Assembly: GCF_000425945.1 (NCBI RefSeq)
Contig: NZ_AUEK01000006.1
Span: forward strand, 605,057-669,056
Length of the DNA: 64,000 nt
Direction of reading: 5' to 3'
Source of the DNA: Candidatus Solirubrobacter pratensis
GTDB taxonomy: Bacteria > Actinomycetota > Thermoleophilia > Solirubrobacterales > Solirubrobacteraceae
Below the pieces are notes generated by a model that worked only from the letters and a program-made list of their open reading frames with translations, ran no database searches and had not been told where the DNA came from. Numbering within the stretch: the stretch's first letter is position 1; every line of letters begins with the position of its first letter. Below, in pieces: positions 42,710 through 50,860 of this stretch. The translations under genes were made by a program, and so were the position numbers.

Positions 42710-43459
42710 TCATGCGGCGACCACGTCGATCCCCGCGGTCGCGAACGGGCGCGTCAGCTCGTCGTCGCCGTCGGTCACGAGGTGGGCGACGTCGGCCAGG
42801 CGGGCCACGACCCAGGGACTCGCGGTGCGCAGCTTGTCGGCCGTGGCCATCGCGATCACCTCGCCCGCGCAGGCGACCATCGCACGCTTGACGTGCGACT
42901 CGTCGTGATCGAGCGTGGTCACGCCGACCTCGGGGTGCAGCGAGCAGACGCCGAGCACGCAGACGTCGGCGCGGATCGCGTGCAGCGCCTCGACGGTGGC
43001 GGCGCCGACGGCGACCTGCGCCTGCTTGATCAGCCGCCCGCCCAGCAGCACGACCTCGGCGCGCGGGTGCGCGGCCAGCGCGGCGGCGATCGGCGGCGAG
43101 TTGGTGACGACGGTCCCGTCGTAGGCGGGCGGCAGCCGGCGCGCCAGCTCCAGCGGCGTCGTCCCGCCGTCGAGCACGATCACGCGCGCGCCCTCGAGCA
43201 GCGGCAGCGCCGCCTCGGCGAGCGCGACCTTGGCGTCGTGCGCCAGCTCCAGCCGGCGCGCGAAGGAGCCGGTCGGCGGCGGCGCCGGGAGCGCCCCGCC
43301 GTGGACACGCTGCAGCAGCCCCTGGTCGGCGAGGTCGCGCAGGTCGCGCCGCACCGTGTCCTCGGACACGCCGAGGCTGGCCACCAGCTCGGAGGCGACG
43401 ACCTTCCCGTCGCGCTCGAGCCGGCCGAGGATCGCCTGTCTGCGCTCGGCGGTCAGCAC
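42710..43459 (-). CDS. DeoR-family sugar-phosphate-responsive regulator
   Basis: A 249-residue regulator: DeoR HTH (LTAERRQAILGRLERDGKVV, LVASLGVSEDTVRRDLRDLA, GLLQRVHGGALP) and a DeoRC ligand domain (about 75-230; VIVLDGGTTPLELARRLPPA, DVCVLGVCSLHPEVGVTT). Family members bind phosphorylated sugars and repress nearby transport or catabolic genes, here the MFS gene that follows. The start is GTG 43459. Confidence 0.9.
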   Translation of the reverse strand: MLTAERRQAILGRLERDGKVVASELVASLGVSEDTVRRDLRDLADQGLLQRVHGGALPAPPPTGSFARRLELAHDAKVALAEAALPLLEGARVIVLDGGTTPLELARRLPPAYDGTVVTNSPPIAAALAAHPRAEVVLLGGRLIKQAQVAVGAATVEALHAIRADVCVLGVCSLHPEVGVTTLDHDESHVKRAMVACAGEVIAMATADKLRTASPWVVARLADVAHLVTDGDDELTRPFATAGIDVVAA

Positions 43460-43508
43460 CGTGCGGGTTATAGCACGGAGTTGCGGGTTTGTGCCGGTTT
43501 GCCTGGAC

Positions 43509-44387
43509 CTATGCGAGCTTCTCGCGCTGGCGCTCAGGCGTGATCTCGACGACGTTCCACGCGAGCCGGGTCGCGCGCATCGCGCGGATCACCCAGCCGG
43601 TCGGGTCGATCTCCCACGCCTTGAGCCCGTGGAAGGCCGAGCGCGGGAACGTGTGGTGGTTGTGGTGCCACGCCTCGCCCATCGACAGCGGGGCGAGCCA
43701 GAAGACGTTGGTCGAGTGGTCGTCGACGTCGAAGCGCCGGGTGCCGAAGAAGTGGCACACCGAGTTGATCGACCAGGTCACGTGGTGCAGCAGGAAGATG
43801 CGCACCGGGCCGCCCCACAGCGCCGCCTCCAGCGCACCGCCGAGCGTGCCGGCGACGGCGTAGCCGACGGCGAACGGGATCGCGATCCCGGCCACCACCC
43901 AGAGGCCGAAGGTGCGGTGGATGAGCCGCATGCCACGGTCCTCGTAGAGGTCGCGCGCGTAGCGCGAGTGCTCGGCCTGGCCGGACTTGTCGAACAGCCA
44001 GCCCATGTGCGCGTACCAGAGGCCCACGATCGCGCCCTTGACGCCCTCGCCGTGCCCGTGCGGCGTGTGCGGATCGCCTTCTTGGTCGGTGTGCGCATGG
44101 TGCTTGCGGTGGTCGGCGACCCACGACATGACCGGGCCCTGGACCGCCATCGAGCCGACGGCGGCGATGACGTACTGCAGCCACTTGAACGTCTGGAAGG
44201 AGCGATGCGTCAGCAGGCGGTGGAACCCCAGCGTGACGCCGAGGATCGTGACGACGTACATCACGAGCAGCACCGCCAGCGACGACCAGCGCACGACGGT
44301 GCCCCAGAGCAGGGCGCCGGCGACGATCACGCCGACGAAGGGCAGCATGACGCCGGTGAGGTTGGAGAGCTGGTGCACCCTTGACAT
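43509..44387 (-). CDS. Acyl-CoA / fatty-acid delta-9 desaturase
   Basis: A 292-residue membrane di-iron desaturase with the three histidine boxes of the stearoyl-CoA desaturase type: GFHRLLTHRSF, DHRKHHAHTDQEGDPHTPH and EAWHHNHHTFPRSAFHG. Four hydrophobic helices flank them. It puts a cis double bond into acyl chains, controlling membrane fluidity. AGGA lies 9 bases before ATG 44387. It is divergent from a PucR-type regulator with a dyad between, so regulation by that protein is likely. Confidence 0.92.
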   Translation of the reverse strand: MSRVHQLSNLTGVMLPFVGVIVAGALLWGTVVRWSSLAVLLVMYVVTILGVTLGFHRLLTHRSFQTFKWLQYVIAAVGSMAVQGPVMSWVADHRKHHAHTDQEGDPHTPHGHGEGVKGAIVGLWYAHMGWLFDKSGQAEHSRYARDLYEDRGMRLIHRTFGLWVVAGIAIPFAVGYAVAGTLGGALEAALWGGPVRIFLLHHVTWSINSVCHFFGTRRFDVDDHSTNVFWLAPLSMGEAWHHNHHTFPRSAFHGLKAWEIDPTGWVIRAMRATRLAWNVVEITPERQREKLA

Positions 44388-44445
44388 GTCGTGGAGTCCT
44401 ACCCGCTAGCGCGCCGATCGGCCTGACGCGGATCGACACTCGTTG

Positions 44446-44459
44446 ACAAGGATTCTTGT
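44446..44459. promoter_or_regulatory. Dyad in desaturase/PucR-like regulator gap
   Basis: ACAAG-GATT-CTTGT is a perfect 5+5 inverted repeat overlapping a TTGACA hexamer (44443-44448), in the 84-base gap between the divergent desaturase and the PucR-type regulator. A plausible operator; no data on its binder. Confidence 0.45.
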
Positions 44460-44471
44460 AGCCTCGGCACA

Positions 44472-45704
44472 ATGGTCATGCAGGCCACCCTTCCGCCTGA
44501 GGCGGCCGACGCCCTGCGTCCTGAGCTCCCCCGGCTCGCCGACGACATCATCGCGGCGATCTCGGTCGAGGTGCCGGATTATGCCCGGCCGATGGAGGGA
44601 CGCTTCGGCGACGTCACCCGCTTCGGCGTCGAGGTGGCCCTCAGCCGCTTCGTCGACCTGCTCGTCGGCGAGCTGCACGACGACGCCAGCACGCGCGAGA
44701 CCTACGTCAAGCTCGGCCGCGGCGAGTTCCGCGCGGGCCGCTCGCTCGACGCGCTGCTGGCCGCCTACCGCGTCGGGGCGCGCGTGGCCTGGCGGCGCTT
44801 CGTCGACGCCGGGACGCGCGGCGGCCTGCCTCCGCAGGCCCTGTACGACCTCGGCGAGGCGATCTTCGCCTACATCGACGAGATCTCCGCCGAGTCCGTC
44901 GAGGGCTTCGCGGAGGCGCAGTCGGCGGCGGCCGGCGAGACGCAGCGGCGGCGGCGCCGGCTGCTGCGCCTGCTCGCCCAGGACCCGCCGGCCGAGGCGG
45001 AGGCGGTCCGCACGGCGGCGCAGGCGGCGGGCTGGCCGCTCCCGCGCTCGGTCGCCGCGATCGTCGTGGGCGAGGACGAGAACGAGGACGCGGTCGACGC
45101 GGTCGCCGCCCGGCTGGCGCGCCGGCTCGGCGAGGGCGCGGTGGGCGCCGCCGTCGGCGGGCTCGCGGTGGTGATGCTGCCCGACCCCGCCGGACCGGGA
45201 CGCCGGCGCGCGATCGAGACCGCGCTCGCGGGCCACCCCGCGGCGCTGGGCCCCGCCGTCACGTGGCCGGACGCGGCGGTGAGCCTGCGCCGCGCGGCGG
45301 CCGCCTACCGCCTCCCCGGCCGGCAGGCCGGCGCCTCCCCGGCCGGCCAGTCCGCGGCCCCCTCCTTCGGAGAGTCTGGCCTGGTCGTCGCCGACGACCA
45401 TCTCCCGGCCCTGCTGCTGGCCGCCGAGCCGGCGCTCGCGTCCGATCTCGCGCGCACCCGCCTGGCCCCGCTCGACGGGCTGGCGGCCGGGCCGCGCGAA
45501 CGCCTGGAAACCACGCTGCGCGCGTGGCTGGACCGCCCCGGGCAGGTCCAGGCGGTGGCCGAGCAGCTCGGCGTGCATCCGCAGACCGTGCGCTACCGGC
45601 TCAAGCAGCTGCGAGAGCTCTTCGGCGCCCGTCTGGAGGACCCGGACGCGCGCTTCGAGCTCTCATTGGCCCTTCGCGCGGCGGCCGGCGTTCGCTATTC
45701 ATAG
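44472..45704 (+). CDS. PucR/CdaR-type transcriptional regulator
   Basis: A 410-residue regulator ending in the PucR-type HTH (HTH_30): LETTLRAWLDRPGQVQAVAE, QLGVHPQTVRYRLKQLRELF. The N-terminal 160 residues form a helical RsbR-like/uncharacterised sensor (FGDVTRFGVEVALSRFVDLL, GRSLDALLAAYRVGARVAWR), followed by a GGDEF-like middle. The layout recurs in actinobacteria, often next to desaturase or redox genes. It is divergent from the desaturase gene, its likely target. No clear ribosome site, so the message may be leaderless. Confidence 0.85.
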   Translation: MVMQATLPPEAADALRPELPRLADDIIAAISVEVPDYARPMEGRFGDVTRFGVEVALSRFVDLLVGELHDDASTRETYVKLGRGEFRAGRSLDALLAAYRVGARVAWRRFVDAGTRGGLPPQALYDLGEAIFAYIDEISAESVEGFAEAQSAAAGETQRRRRRLLRLLAQDPPAEAEAVRTAAQAAGWPLPRSVAAIVVGEDENEDAVDAVAARLARRLGEGAVGAAVGGLAVVMLPDPAGPGRRRAIETALAGHPAALGPAVTWPDAAVSLRRAAAAYRLPGRQAGASPAGQSAAPSFGESGLVVADDHLPALLLAAEPALASDLARTRLAPLDGLAAGPRERLETTLRAWLDRPGQVQAVAEQLGVHPQTVRYRLKQLRELFGARLEDPDARFELSLALRAAAGVRYS

Positions 45705-45708
45705 CGCC

Positions 45709-46551
45709 ATGCGCCTTCTCGTCACCGGGGCCGCGGGCATGCTGGGTACCGACGTCGTCGCGGCCGCCGAGGCCCACGACGTCGTCGCGCTCGCCCGGGC
45801 GGACCTGGACATCACCGACGCGGACGCCGTGCGCGCCGCCGTGCGCGACGCGCGGCCCGAGGCGGTGATCAACTGCGCCGCGTGGACGAACGTCGACGGC
45901 GCCGAGACGGCCGAGGGCGAGGCGACGGCGATCAACGGCGCCGGCGCCGGGCACGTCGCCGCCGCCGCCGCGGAGGCCGGCGCCTTCACCGTGCACGTGT
46001 CGACCGACTACGTCTTCGCCGGCGACGCGAGCGAGCCCTACGTGGAGTCCGCCCCGACCGGTCCGCGCACGGCATACGGGCGCTCCAAGTTCGCCGGCGA
46101 GCGCGCCGTCGCCGCCGCCGCGCCCGGCGCGCATGCGATCGTCCGCACGGCGTGGGTGTTCGGCCCGCATGGGCGCAACTTCGTCGACACGATGCTGCGG
46201 CTCGGCGCCGAGCGCGACGCGCTGTCGGTCGTGGACGACCAGGTCGGCTGCCCGACGTACACCGGCCACCTCGCGCAGGCGCTGCTGGAGATCGCCGCCA
46301 CGCGCCCGAACGGCATCCTGCACGTCGCCGGGGGCGGCCGCTGCTCCTGGTTCGACCTCGCGCGCGCGACCTTCGAGGCCGCCGGCATGACCGTCGCCGT
46401 CAAGCCCTGCACCACGGCCGACTACCCGCTTCCCGCGCCGCGTCCCGCCTTCTCCGTGCTCGGCTCCACGCGCGCCGGCGCCCCCACGCTCCCGTCCTGG
46501 CAGGCGGGCCTCGCCGCCCACCTGTCGGCCAGAAAGGTCGTCCACGCATGA
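45709..46551 (+). CDS. rmlD: dTDP-4-dehydrorhamnose reductase
   Basis: A 280-residue SDR of normal RmlD length: MRLLVTGAAGMLGTDVVAAA, LDITDADAV, VINCAAWTNVDGAE, VSTDYVFAG, catalytic AYGRSKFAGE (YxxxK) and IVRTAWVFGPHGRNFV. It performs the last step to dTDP-L-rhamnose. It begins 5 bases after the PucR-type gene and overlaps rmlB by 4 bases (ATGA at 46548), so rmlD and rmlB are translated together. Confidence 0.93.
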   Translation: MRLLVTGAAGMLGTDVVAAAEAHDVVALARADLDITDADAVRAAVRDARPEAVINCAAWTNVDGAETAEGEATAINGAGAGHVAAAAAEAGAFTVHVSTDYVFAGDASEPYVESAPTGPRTAYGRSKFAGERAVAAAAPGAHAIVRTAWVFGPHGRNFVDTMLRLGAERDALSVVDDQVGCPTYTGHLAQALLEIAATRPNGILHVAGGGRCSWFDLARATFEAAGMTVAVKPCTTADYPLPAPRPAFSVLGSTRAGAPTLPSWQAGLAAHLSARKVVHA

Positions 46552-47534
46552 AGCTGCTCGTCTGCGGCGGAGCCGGCTTCATCGGCTCCAACTTCGTCCG
46601 CATCCGGACCCGCGACCACGGCGACGAGGTCGTCGTGCTCGACAAGCTGACGTACGCGGGCCGGCGCGAGAACCTCGAGGATCTCGACGTGCGCCTGATC
46701 GTCGGCGGGATCGAGGATCCGGACGCCGTCGCGGAGGCCGCCGAGGGCGCCGGCGCGATCGTCAACTTCGCCGCCGAGACGCATGTCGACCGCTCGATCT
46801 CCGAGCCGGAGGCGTTCATCACCACGCACGGCATGGGCACCTACGTGCTGCTGGAGGAGGCGCGGCGCCGCGGGCTGCGCTACGTGCAGGTCTCGACCGA
46901 CGAGGTCTACGGGTCGATCGAGGAGGGCTCGTTCACCGAGCAGTCGCCGCTGAACCCGTCCTCGCCGTACTCGGCGTCCAAGGCCGGCGCCGACCTGCTG
47001 GTCGCGTCCTACCGCCACACGTACGGGCTCGAGGCGCTGATCTGCCGCGGCTCGAACAACTACGGCCCCTATCAGTACCCCGAGAAGCTGATCCCGCTGA
47101 TGGTGCTCAACGCGCTGCACGACGACAAGCTGCCCGTATACGGCGACGGCCGGCAGGTCCGCAACTGGATCTACGTGGAGGACTTCGCGCGCGGCATCGG
47201 CACCGTGCTCGAGCGCGGCGAGCCGGGCGAGGTCTACAACGTCGGCGGCCCCGACGAGGCGCCGAACCTCGACGTCGTGCGCAAGATCATCGAGTACACC
47301 GGCAAGGACGAGTCGCTGATCGAGTACGTGACCGACCGGCCGGGCCACGACCGCCGCTACTCGCTGGCGTCCGACAAGGTCTGCGGCCTCGGCTGGGAGG
47401 CGCAGGTGCGCTTCGCCGAGGGGCTCGAGCGGACGGTCGACTGGTACCGCGAGAACACCGCCTGGTGGGAGCCGATCCGCTCGGGCGAGTACCGCGCGTA
47501 CTACGAGCGCCAGTACGGGCGCGCGCTCGGCTGA
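46548..47534 (+). CDS. rmlB: dTDP-glucose 4,6-dehydratase
   Basis: A 328-residue extended SDR: MKLLVCGGAGFIGSNFVRIR, VNFAAETHVDRSI, catalytic STDEVYGSIEEGSF and SPYSASKAGADLL (YxxxK), SNNYGPYQYPEKLIPLM, YVEDFARGIG. It converts dTDP-glucose to dTDP-4-keto-6-deoxyglucose. Coupled to rmlD upstream. The 3,5-epimerase gene rmlC is not in this window and rmlA is 11.6 kb upstream, so dTDP-rhamnose synthesis must draw on several loci. It converges with the lipoprotein gene with 8 bases between. Confidence 0.95.
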   Translation: MKLLVCGGAGFIGSNFVRIRTRDHGDEVVVLDKLTYAGRRENLEDLDVRLIVGGIEDPDAVAEAAEGAGAIVNFAAETHVDRSISEPEAFITTHGMGTYVLLEEARRRGLRYVQVSTDEVYGSIEEGSFTEQSPLNPSSPYSASKAGADLLVASYRHTYGLEALICRGSNNYGPYQYPEKLIPLMVLNALHDDKLPVYGDGRQVRNWIYVEDFARGIGTVLERGEPGEVYNVGGPDEAPNLDVVRKIIEYTGKDESLIEYVTDRPGHDRRYSLASDKVCGLGWEAQVRFAEGLERTVDWYRENTAWWEPIRSGEYRAYYERQYGRALG

Positions 47535-47542
47535 GCGAACCG

Positions 47543-47953
47543 CTAGGAGCCGCCGAGGGCGCTGGCCCGCCAGCTCGCGCCCTCCTTGACGAACGAGAAG
47601 GTGGCGGTCGGGCCGTCCTTGCCCTGGCGGACCTGCGCGGTCGCGTTGGCGCCCGTCACCTTCACGCTGCGCACCTGGAGGTCGTAGTCGCTGGCGTCGC
47701 GGATCGCGTTCTTCATCTCGGTCTGGCAGTCGCCGCCGGCCGTCTTGAGCTGGTCCAGCAGCTGCTTGGCGAGGATGTCGTCGCAGATCGTCTTCGCGTC
47801 GCCGCGCCGGCCGGCCGTGGCGAGCTTGTCCACGACGTCGGCGACGTCCTTCTGCGCGCCCTTGAACTGGACGTCGGAGGAGGAGCTCTGGGTCGAGCCG
47901 CAGGCGCTCAACGCGAGCGCGGCGGCCACCGGGACGACCAGGAGGCGGCGCAT
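47543..47953 (-). CDS. Small lipoprotein
   Basis: A 136-residue lipoprotein: MRRLLVVPVAAALALSACGS has lipobox LSAC (Cys18). The mature part has three further Cys-containing segments in a helical region (AKTICDDILAKQLLDQL, GGDCQTEMKNAIRDA) and ends in a strand-rich lobe (TATFSFVKEGASWRASALGG). This resembles unnamed actinobacterial secreted proteins with a cystatin-like/NTF2-like fold. Function unknown. Confidence 0.82.
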   Translation of the reverse strand: MRRLLVVPVAAALALSACGSTQSSSSDVQFKGAQKDVADVVDKLATAGRRGDAKTICDDILAKQLLDQLKTAGGDCQTEMKNAIRDASDYDLQVRSVKVTGANATAQVRQGKDGPTATFSFVKEGASWRASALGGS

Positions 47954-47969
47954 CGTGTGAGAGCGTAGC

Positions 47970-48893
47970 TCAGCACTTGGCGGGTTTGGCCGCTCCCGGC
48001 GGCAGGCACAGCCTGCGCGCCTGCGGGACGCGCTTGCGCCTGATCTCGAAGCGCAGCACCTTGCCGACCGAGTCGGGCGCCGTGATGCGCACCTCGATCG
48101 TCGTCCCGGCCCGCAGCGAATGGCGGAAGAGCTTCGTCAGGCTCGCACTCCCGTTCGCCTTCAGCGCCGGCGTCCGGCGCTTGAACGGGCAGCGGCGGCC
48201 GCTGCAGCGGACCTCCACCGCCGCCCCCGGAGGAGCGTCGCCCACGCGCATGCGCAACACACGCGCGCCCGTGCGCGTCGCGCGCCACTCGTAGGAGACG
48301 GCCGCGGCGACGCGACCCGGCGTGTCGCCGCCCGCGCAGTCGTCGTCGATGCCGTTGCCGGGGACCTCCCGCGCCCCCGGGTGGACGGTCGAGTTCGTGT
48401 CGTCGCAGTCGGCGGGCGGGGAGACGCCGTCGCCGTCGCGGTCCGGCGGCGGGGCGGGGACCGGCGCGGGCGACGGCGCCGGCGCCGGCGCGGGCCGCCG
48501 GATCCGGTACGCCGGAAGGCACGTGCCGTCGGCGCGGCAGAAGTCGTAGCGCAGGTACGCGATCTGGTTCGGGTCCAGCGCGAACCGGTGATCGATCGGC
48601 GTGTAGACCGCCTTGCTCTCGGTCACCGAGTAGGAGGCCAAGGTCGCCCCGGCCGCCGTGAACGCGGACACCGTGAGCTTGACCGCGTAGCCGTCCGGCG
48701 TCCCGGCGTCCTTGATGCGTCCGCGCGGGAACGCCTGACCGTCCGGGAGCGCGGAGCCGGAGGGCTCGTTGAACGGGTTGTCGTCGATCGCCGCGTAGCC
48801 CCACGCGGGCTTGAACTCCACCGCGAGCGCCTGCGGAGCGGCGGCCGCGGCCGCCACCGTCACGAGCGCAAGGATCCCCAGCCGCCGCATCAT
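47970..48893 (-). CDS. Secreted protein with MopE-type metal-binding motif
   Basis: A 307-residue exported protein. Signal peptide (about 1-23), a strand-rich domain (25-140), a Pro/Ala hinge (PAPAPAPSPAPVPAPPPDR), then DRDGDGVSPPADCDDTNSTV and HPGAREVPGNGIDDDCAGGD, the MopE-like metal-binding motif (PF11617 type), and a C-terminal strand domain with paired Cys (VRCSGRRCPF). The acidic motif should bind calcium outside the cell. ATG 48893 is used; ATG 48911 would add six residues. Function beyond metal binding is not known. Confidence 0.78.
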   Translation of the reverse strand: MMRRLGILALVTVAAAAAAPQALAVEFKPAWGYAAIDDNPFNEPSGSALPDGQAFPRGRIKDAGTPDGYAVKLTVSAFTAAGATLASYSVTESKAVYTPIDHRFALDPNQIAYLRYDFCRADGTCLPAYRIRRPAPAPAPSPAPVPAPPPDRDGDGVSPPADCDDTNSTVHPGAREVPGNGIDDDCAGGDTPGRVAAAVSYEWRATRTGARVLRMRVGDAPPGAAVEVRCSGRRCPFKRRTPALKANGSASLTKLFRHSLRAGTTIEVRITAPDSVGKVLRFEIRRKRVPQARRLCLPPGAAKPAKC

Positions 48894-48977
48894 CGGCGTC
48901 AGCCTACTCATGGCGAGATCGTCGCTGCCGCAGCCCGGTGCGAGGGCGCGGAATCGACCATCTAGCATCGCTCGCCT

Positions 48978-49658
48978 GTGTCCGCTCTGACCGCCCTCAA
49001 CGCGGAGGTCGTCGCCTGCCGCCGCTGCCCGCGGCTGGTCGAGTGGCGCGAGCGGGTCGCGCGCGAGAAGCGCGCGGCGTTCCGCGACCAGGACTACTGG
49101 GGCAAGCCGATGCAGGGCTTCGGCGATCCGGGGGCGCGCATCCTCGTGCTCGGTCTCGCGCCGGCCGCGCACGGCGGCAATCGCACCGGGCGCATCTTCA
49201 CGGGCGACCGCTCGGGCGACTTCCTGTTCGCCTCGATGCACCGGCTCGGGCTGGCCAACCAGGCCGAGAGCGTCTCCCGCGACGACGGCCTGGCGCTGCG
49301 CGGCGCCTACGTCGTGGCGGCCGTCCGCTGCGCGCCGCCGGCCAACAAGCCCACGCCCGAGGAGCGCGAGAACTGCGCGCCGTGGCTCGAGCAGGAGGTC
49401 TCGCTGCTGCGCGACCTGCACGTCGTCGTCTGCCTCGGCGGCTTCGCGTGGGAGAGCGCGCTGCGCCTGCGGGCGATGCTCGACGGGGATGCGATTCCGC
49501 GTCCGCGCCCGCGGTTCGGCCACGCGGCCGAGCTCGAAGGCGTGCCGTGGACGCTGCTGGGCTGCTTTCACCCGAGCCAGCAGAACACGTTCACCGGGCG
49601 ACTGACGCCGGGGATGATGGACGCGGTGTTCGCGCGCGCCGTCGAGCTCGCGAGGTGA
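48978..49658 (+). CDS. udgB: Family-5 uracil-DNA glycosylase (UDGb)
   Basis: A 226-residue iron-sulfur DNA glycosylase. Active-site segments are LGLAPAAHGGNRTGRIFTGD (family 5 has no Asp/Asn general base here) and GCFHPSQQNTFTGRLTP. The four cluster cysteines are in CRRC near residue 14 and RCAPPANKPTPEERENC around 115-131. It removes uracil, hypoxanthine and other deaminated bases. GTG 48978 is the start. The stop overlaps the GTG of the following MFS gene (GTGA). Confidence 0.93.
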   Translation: MSALTALNAEVVACRRCPRLVEWRERVAREKRAAFRDQDYWGKPMQGFGDPGARILVLGLAPAAHGGNRTGRIFTGDRSGDFLFASMHRLGLANQAESVSRDDGLALRGAYVVAAVRCAPPANKPTPEERENCAPWLEQEVSLLRDLHVVVCLGGFAWESALRLRAMLDGDAIPRPRPRFGHAAELEGVPWTLLGCFHPSQQNTFTGRLTPGMMDAVFARAVELAR

Positions 49659-50857
49659 GCCGCTACGGCGAGATCCTGCGCTCGCCGCAGGTCGGCCCGC
49701 TCGTGGCCTCGGCGCTGCTCTCGCGGCTGCCGATCGGCATCAACGCGCTGGCGATCGTCCTCTACCTGAGCCAGCGCACCGGCTCGTTCGCGATCGCCGG
49801 CGCGGTCGCCGGGTCGGTCGCGGCCGGCTCGGGCGTCGGCGCGCCGGTGACCGGGCGGCTCGTCGACCGGCTCGGCCCGCGGCGCGTGCTCGTCCCGCTC
49901 GCGCTCATGCACGGCGCGGCGCTGGGCGCGATCGTCGCCTGCGCCGAGGCCGGCCTGCCGGCCGTGGTCCTGATCGCCTGCGGCCTGCTCGCCGGCGCCG
50001 CGATGCCGCCGACCATGTCGGTGCTGCGCTCCATGTGGGGCGATCTGGTGGACCCGCGGCTGCGGCAGGCCGCGTACGCGCTCGACAGCACGCTGGTGGA
50101 GCTGATCTTCATCACCGGCCCGCTGCTGACGGCGGCGATCACCGCGCTCGCGTCGCCGGCCGCGGCGCTGATCGTCTCGCCCGCCGCCGCGCTCGCCGGC
50201 AACGCCATCTTCTCCGCGCTGCCCGCGACCCGGGCGATCCAGCCGGAGCCCGCGCGCGAGGGCGCGAGCCGGCTCGGCGCGCTCGCCTCGCCCGGCGTGC
50301 GGACGATCGTCCTGATCTCGCTGCCCGCGGGCATCGCCATCGGCATCTGCGAGGTCGGCATCCCGGGCTTCAGCCGCCACGAAGGGGCGCCGGCGGCGGC
50401 CGGCGTGCTGCTCGCCATGTGGTCGCTGGGCAGCGGCGCGGGCGGCCTCGTCTACGGACTGCTGCCGCGCCGCACCGGCCTGCGCCGCATGCACCTGCTC
50501 GTGGCCGGGCTGCTGCCGCTGTCGATCGCGCCGCTCGCCGCCGCCACGTCGGTCGCGGTCATGGCGCTGCTCGTGATCCCCGCCGGCTGCACGATCGCCC
50601 CGCTGCTCGCGACGCGCAACGAGCTCGTCGCGAGCGTCGCGCCGGAGGGCTCGCGCACGGAGGCCTACAGCTGGCCGATGACGGCGTTCGTCGGCGGCAT
50701 CGCGATCGGCTCCGCGGTCGCCGGCGCGCTGATCGAGGGCCCGGGCTGGCGCACGGCGTTCCTGACCGCGACCGCGATCGGCGTCGCCGGCTTCCTGCTC
50801 GCCGTCGCACGCCGCGCCACGCTCGTGCGAACACGCGTTCGCGTGCGTACCCTATGA
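49655..50857 (+). CDS. MFS transporter
   Basis: A 400-residue, 12-helix MFS protein (LLSRLPIGINALAIVLYLSQ helix 1; motif A GRLVDRLGPRRVLVPLAL; RSMWGDLVDPRLRQAAYALD). It overlaps the udgB stop by 4 bases and lies 3 bases before lhr, so udgB, this gene and lhr may form one transcript. Its substrate is unknown; the family pattern is that of drug/metabolite exporters. Confidence 0.87.
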   Translation: MSRYGEILRSPQVGPLVASALLSRLPIGINALAIVLYLSQRTGSFAIAGAVAGSVAAGSGVGAPVTGRLVDRLGPRRVLVPLALMHGAALGAIVACAEAGLPAVVLIACGLLAGAAMPPTMSVLRSMWGDLVDPRLRQAAYALDSTLVELIFITGPLLTAAITALASPAAALIVSPAAALAGNAIFSALPATRAIQPEPAREGASRLGALASPGVRTIVLISLPAGIAIGICEVGIPGFSRHEGAPAAAGVLLAMWSLGSGAGGLVYGLLPRRTGLRRMHLLVAGLLPLSIAPLAAATSVAVMALLVIPAGCTIAPLLATRNELVASVAPEGSRTEAYSWPMTAFVGGIAIGSAVAGALIEGPGWRTAFLTATAIGVAGFLLAVARRATLVRTRVRVRTL

Positions 50858-50860
50858 GGG

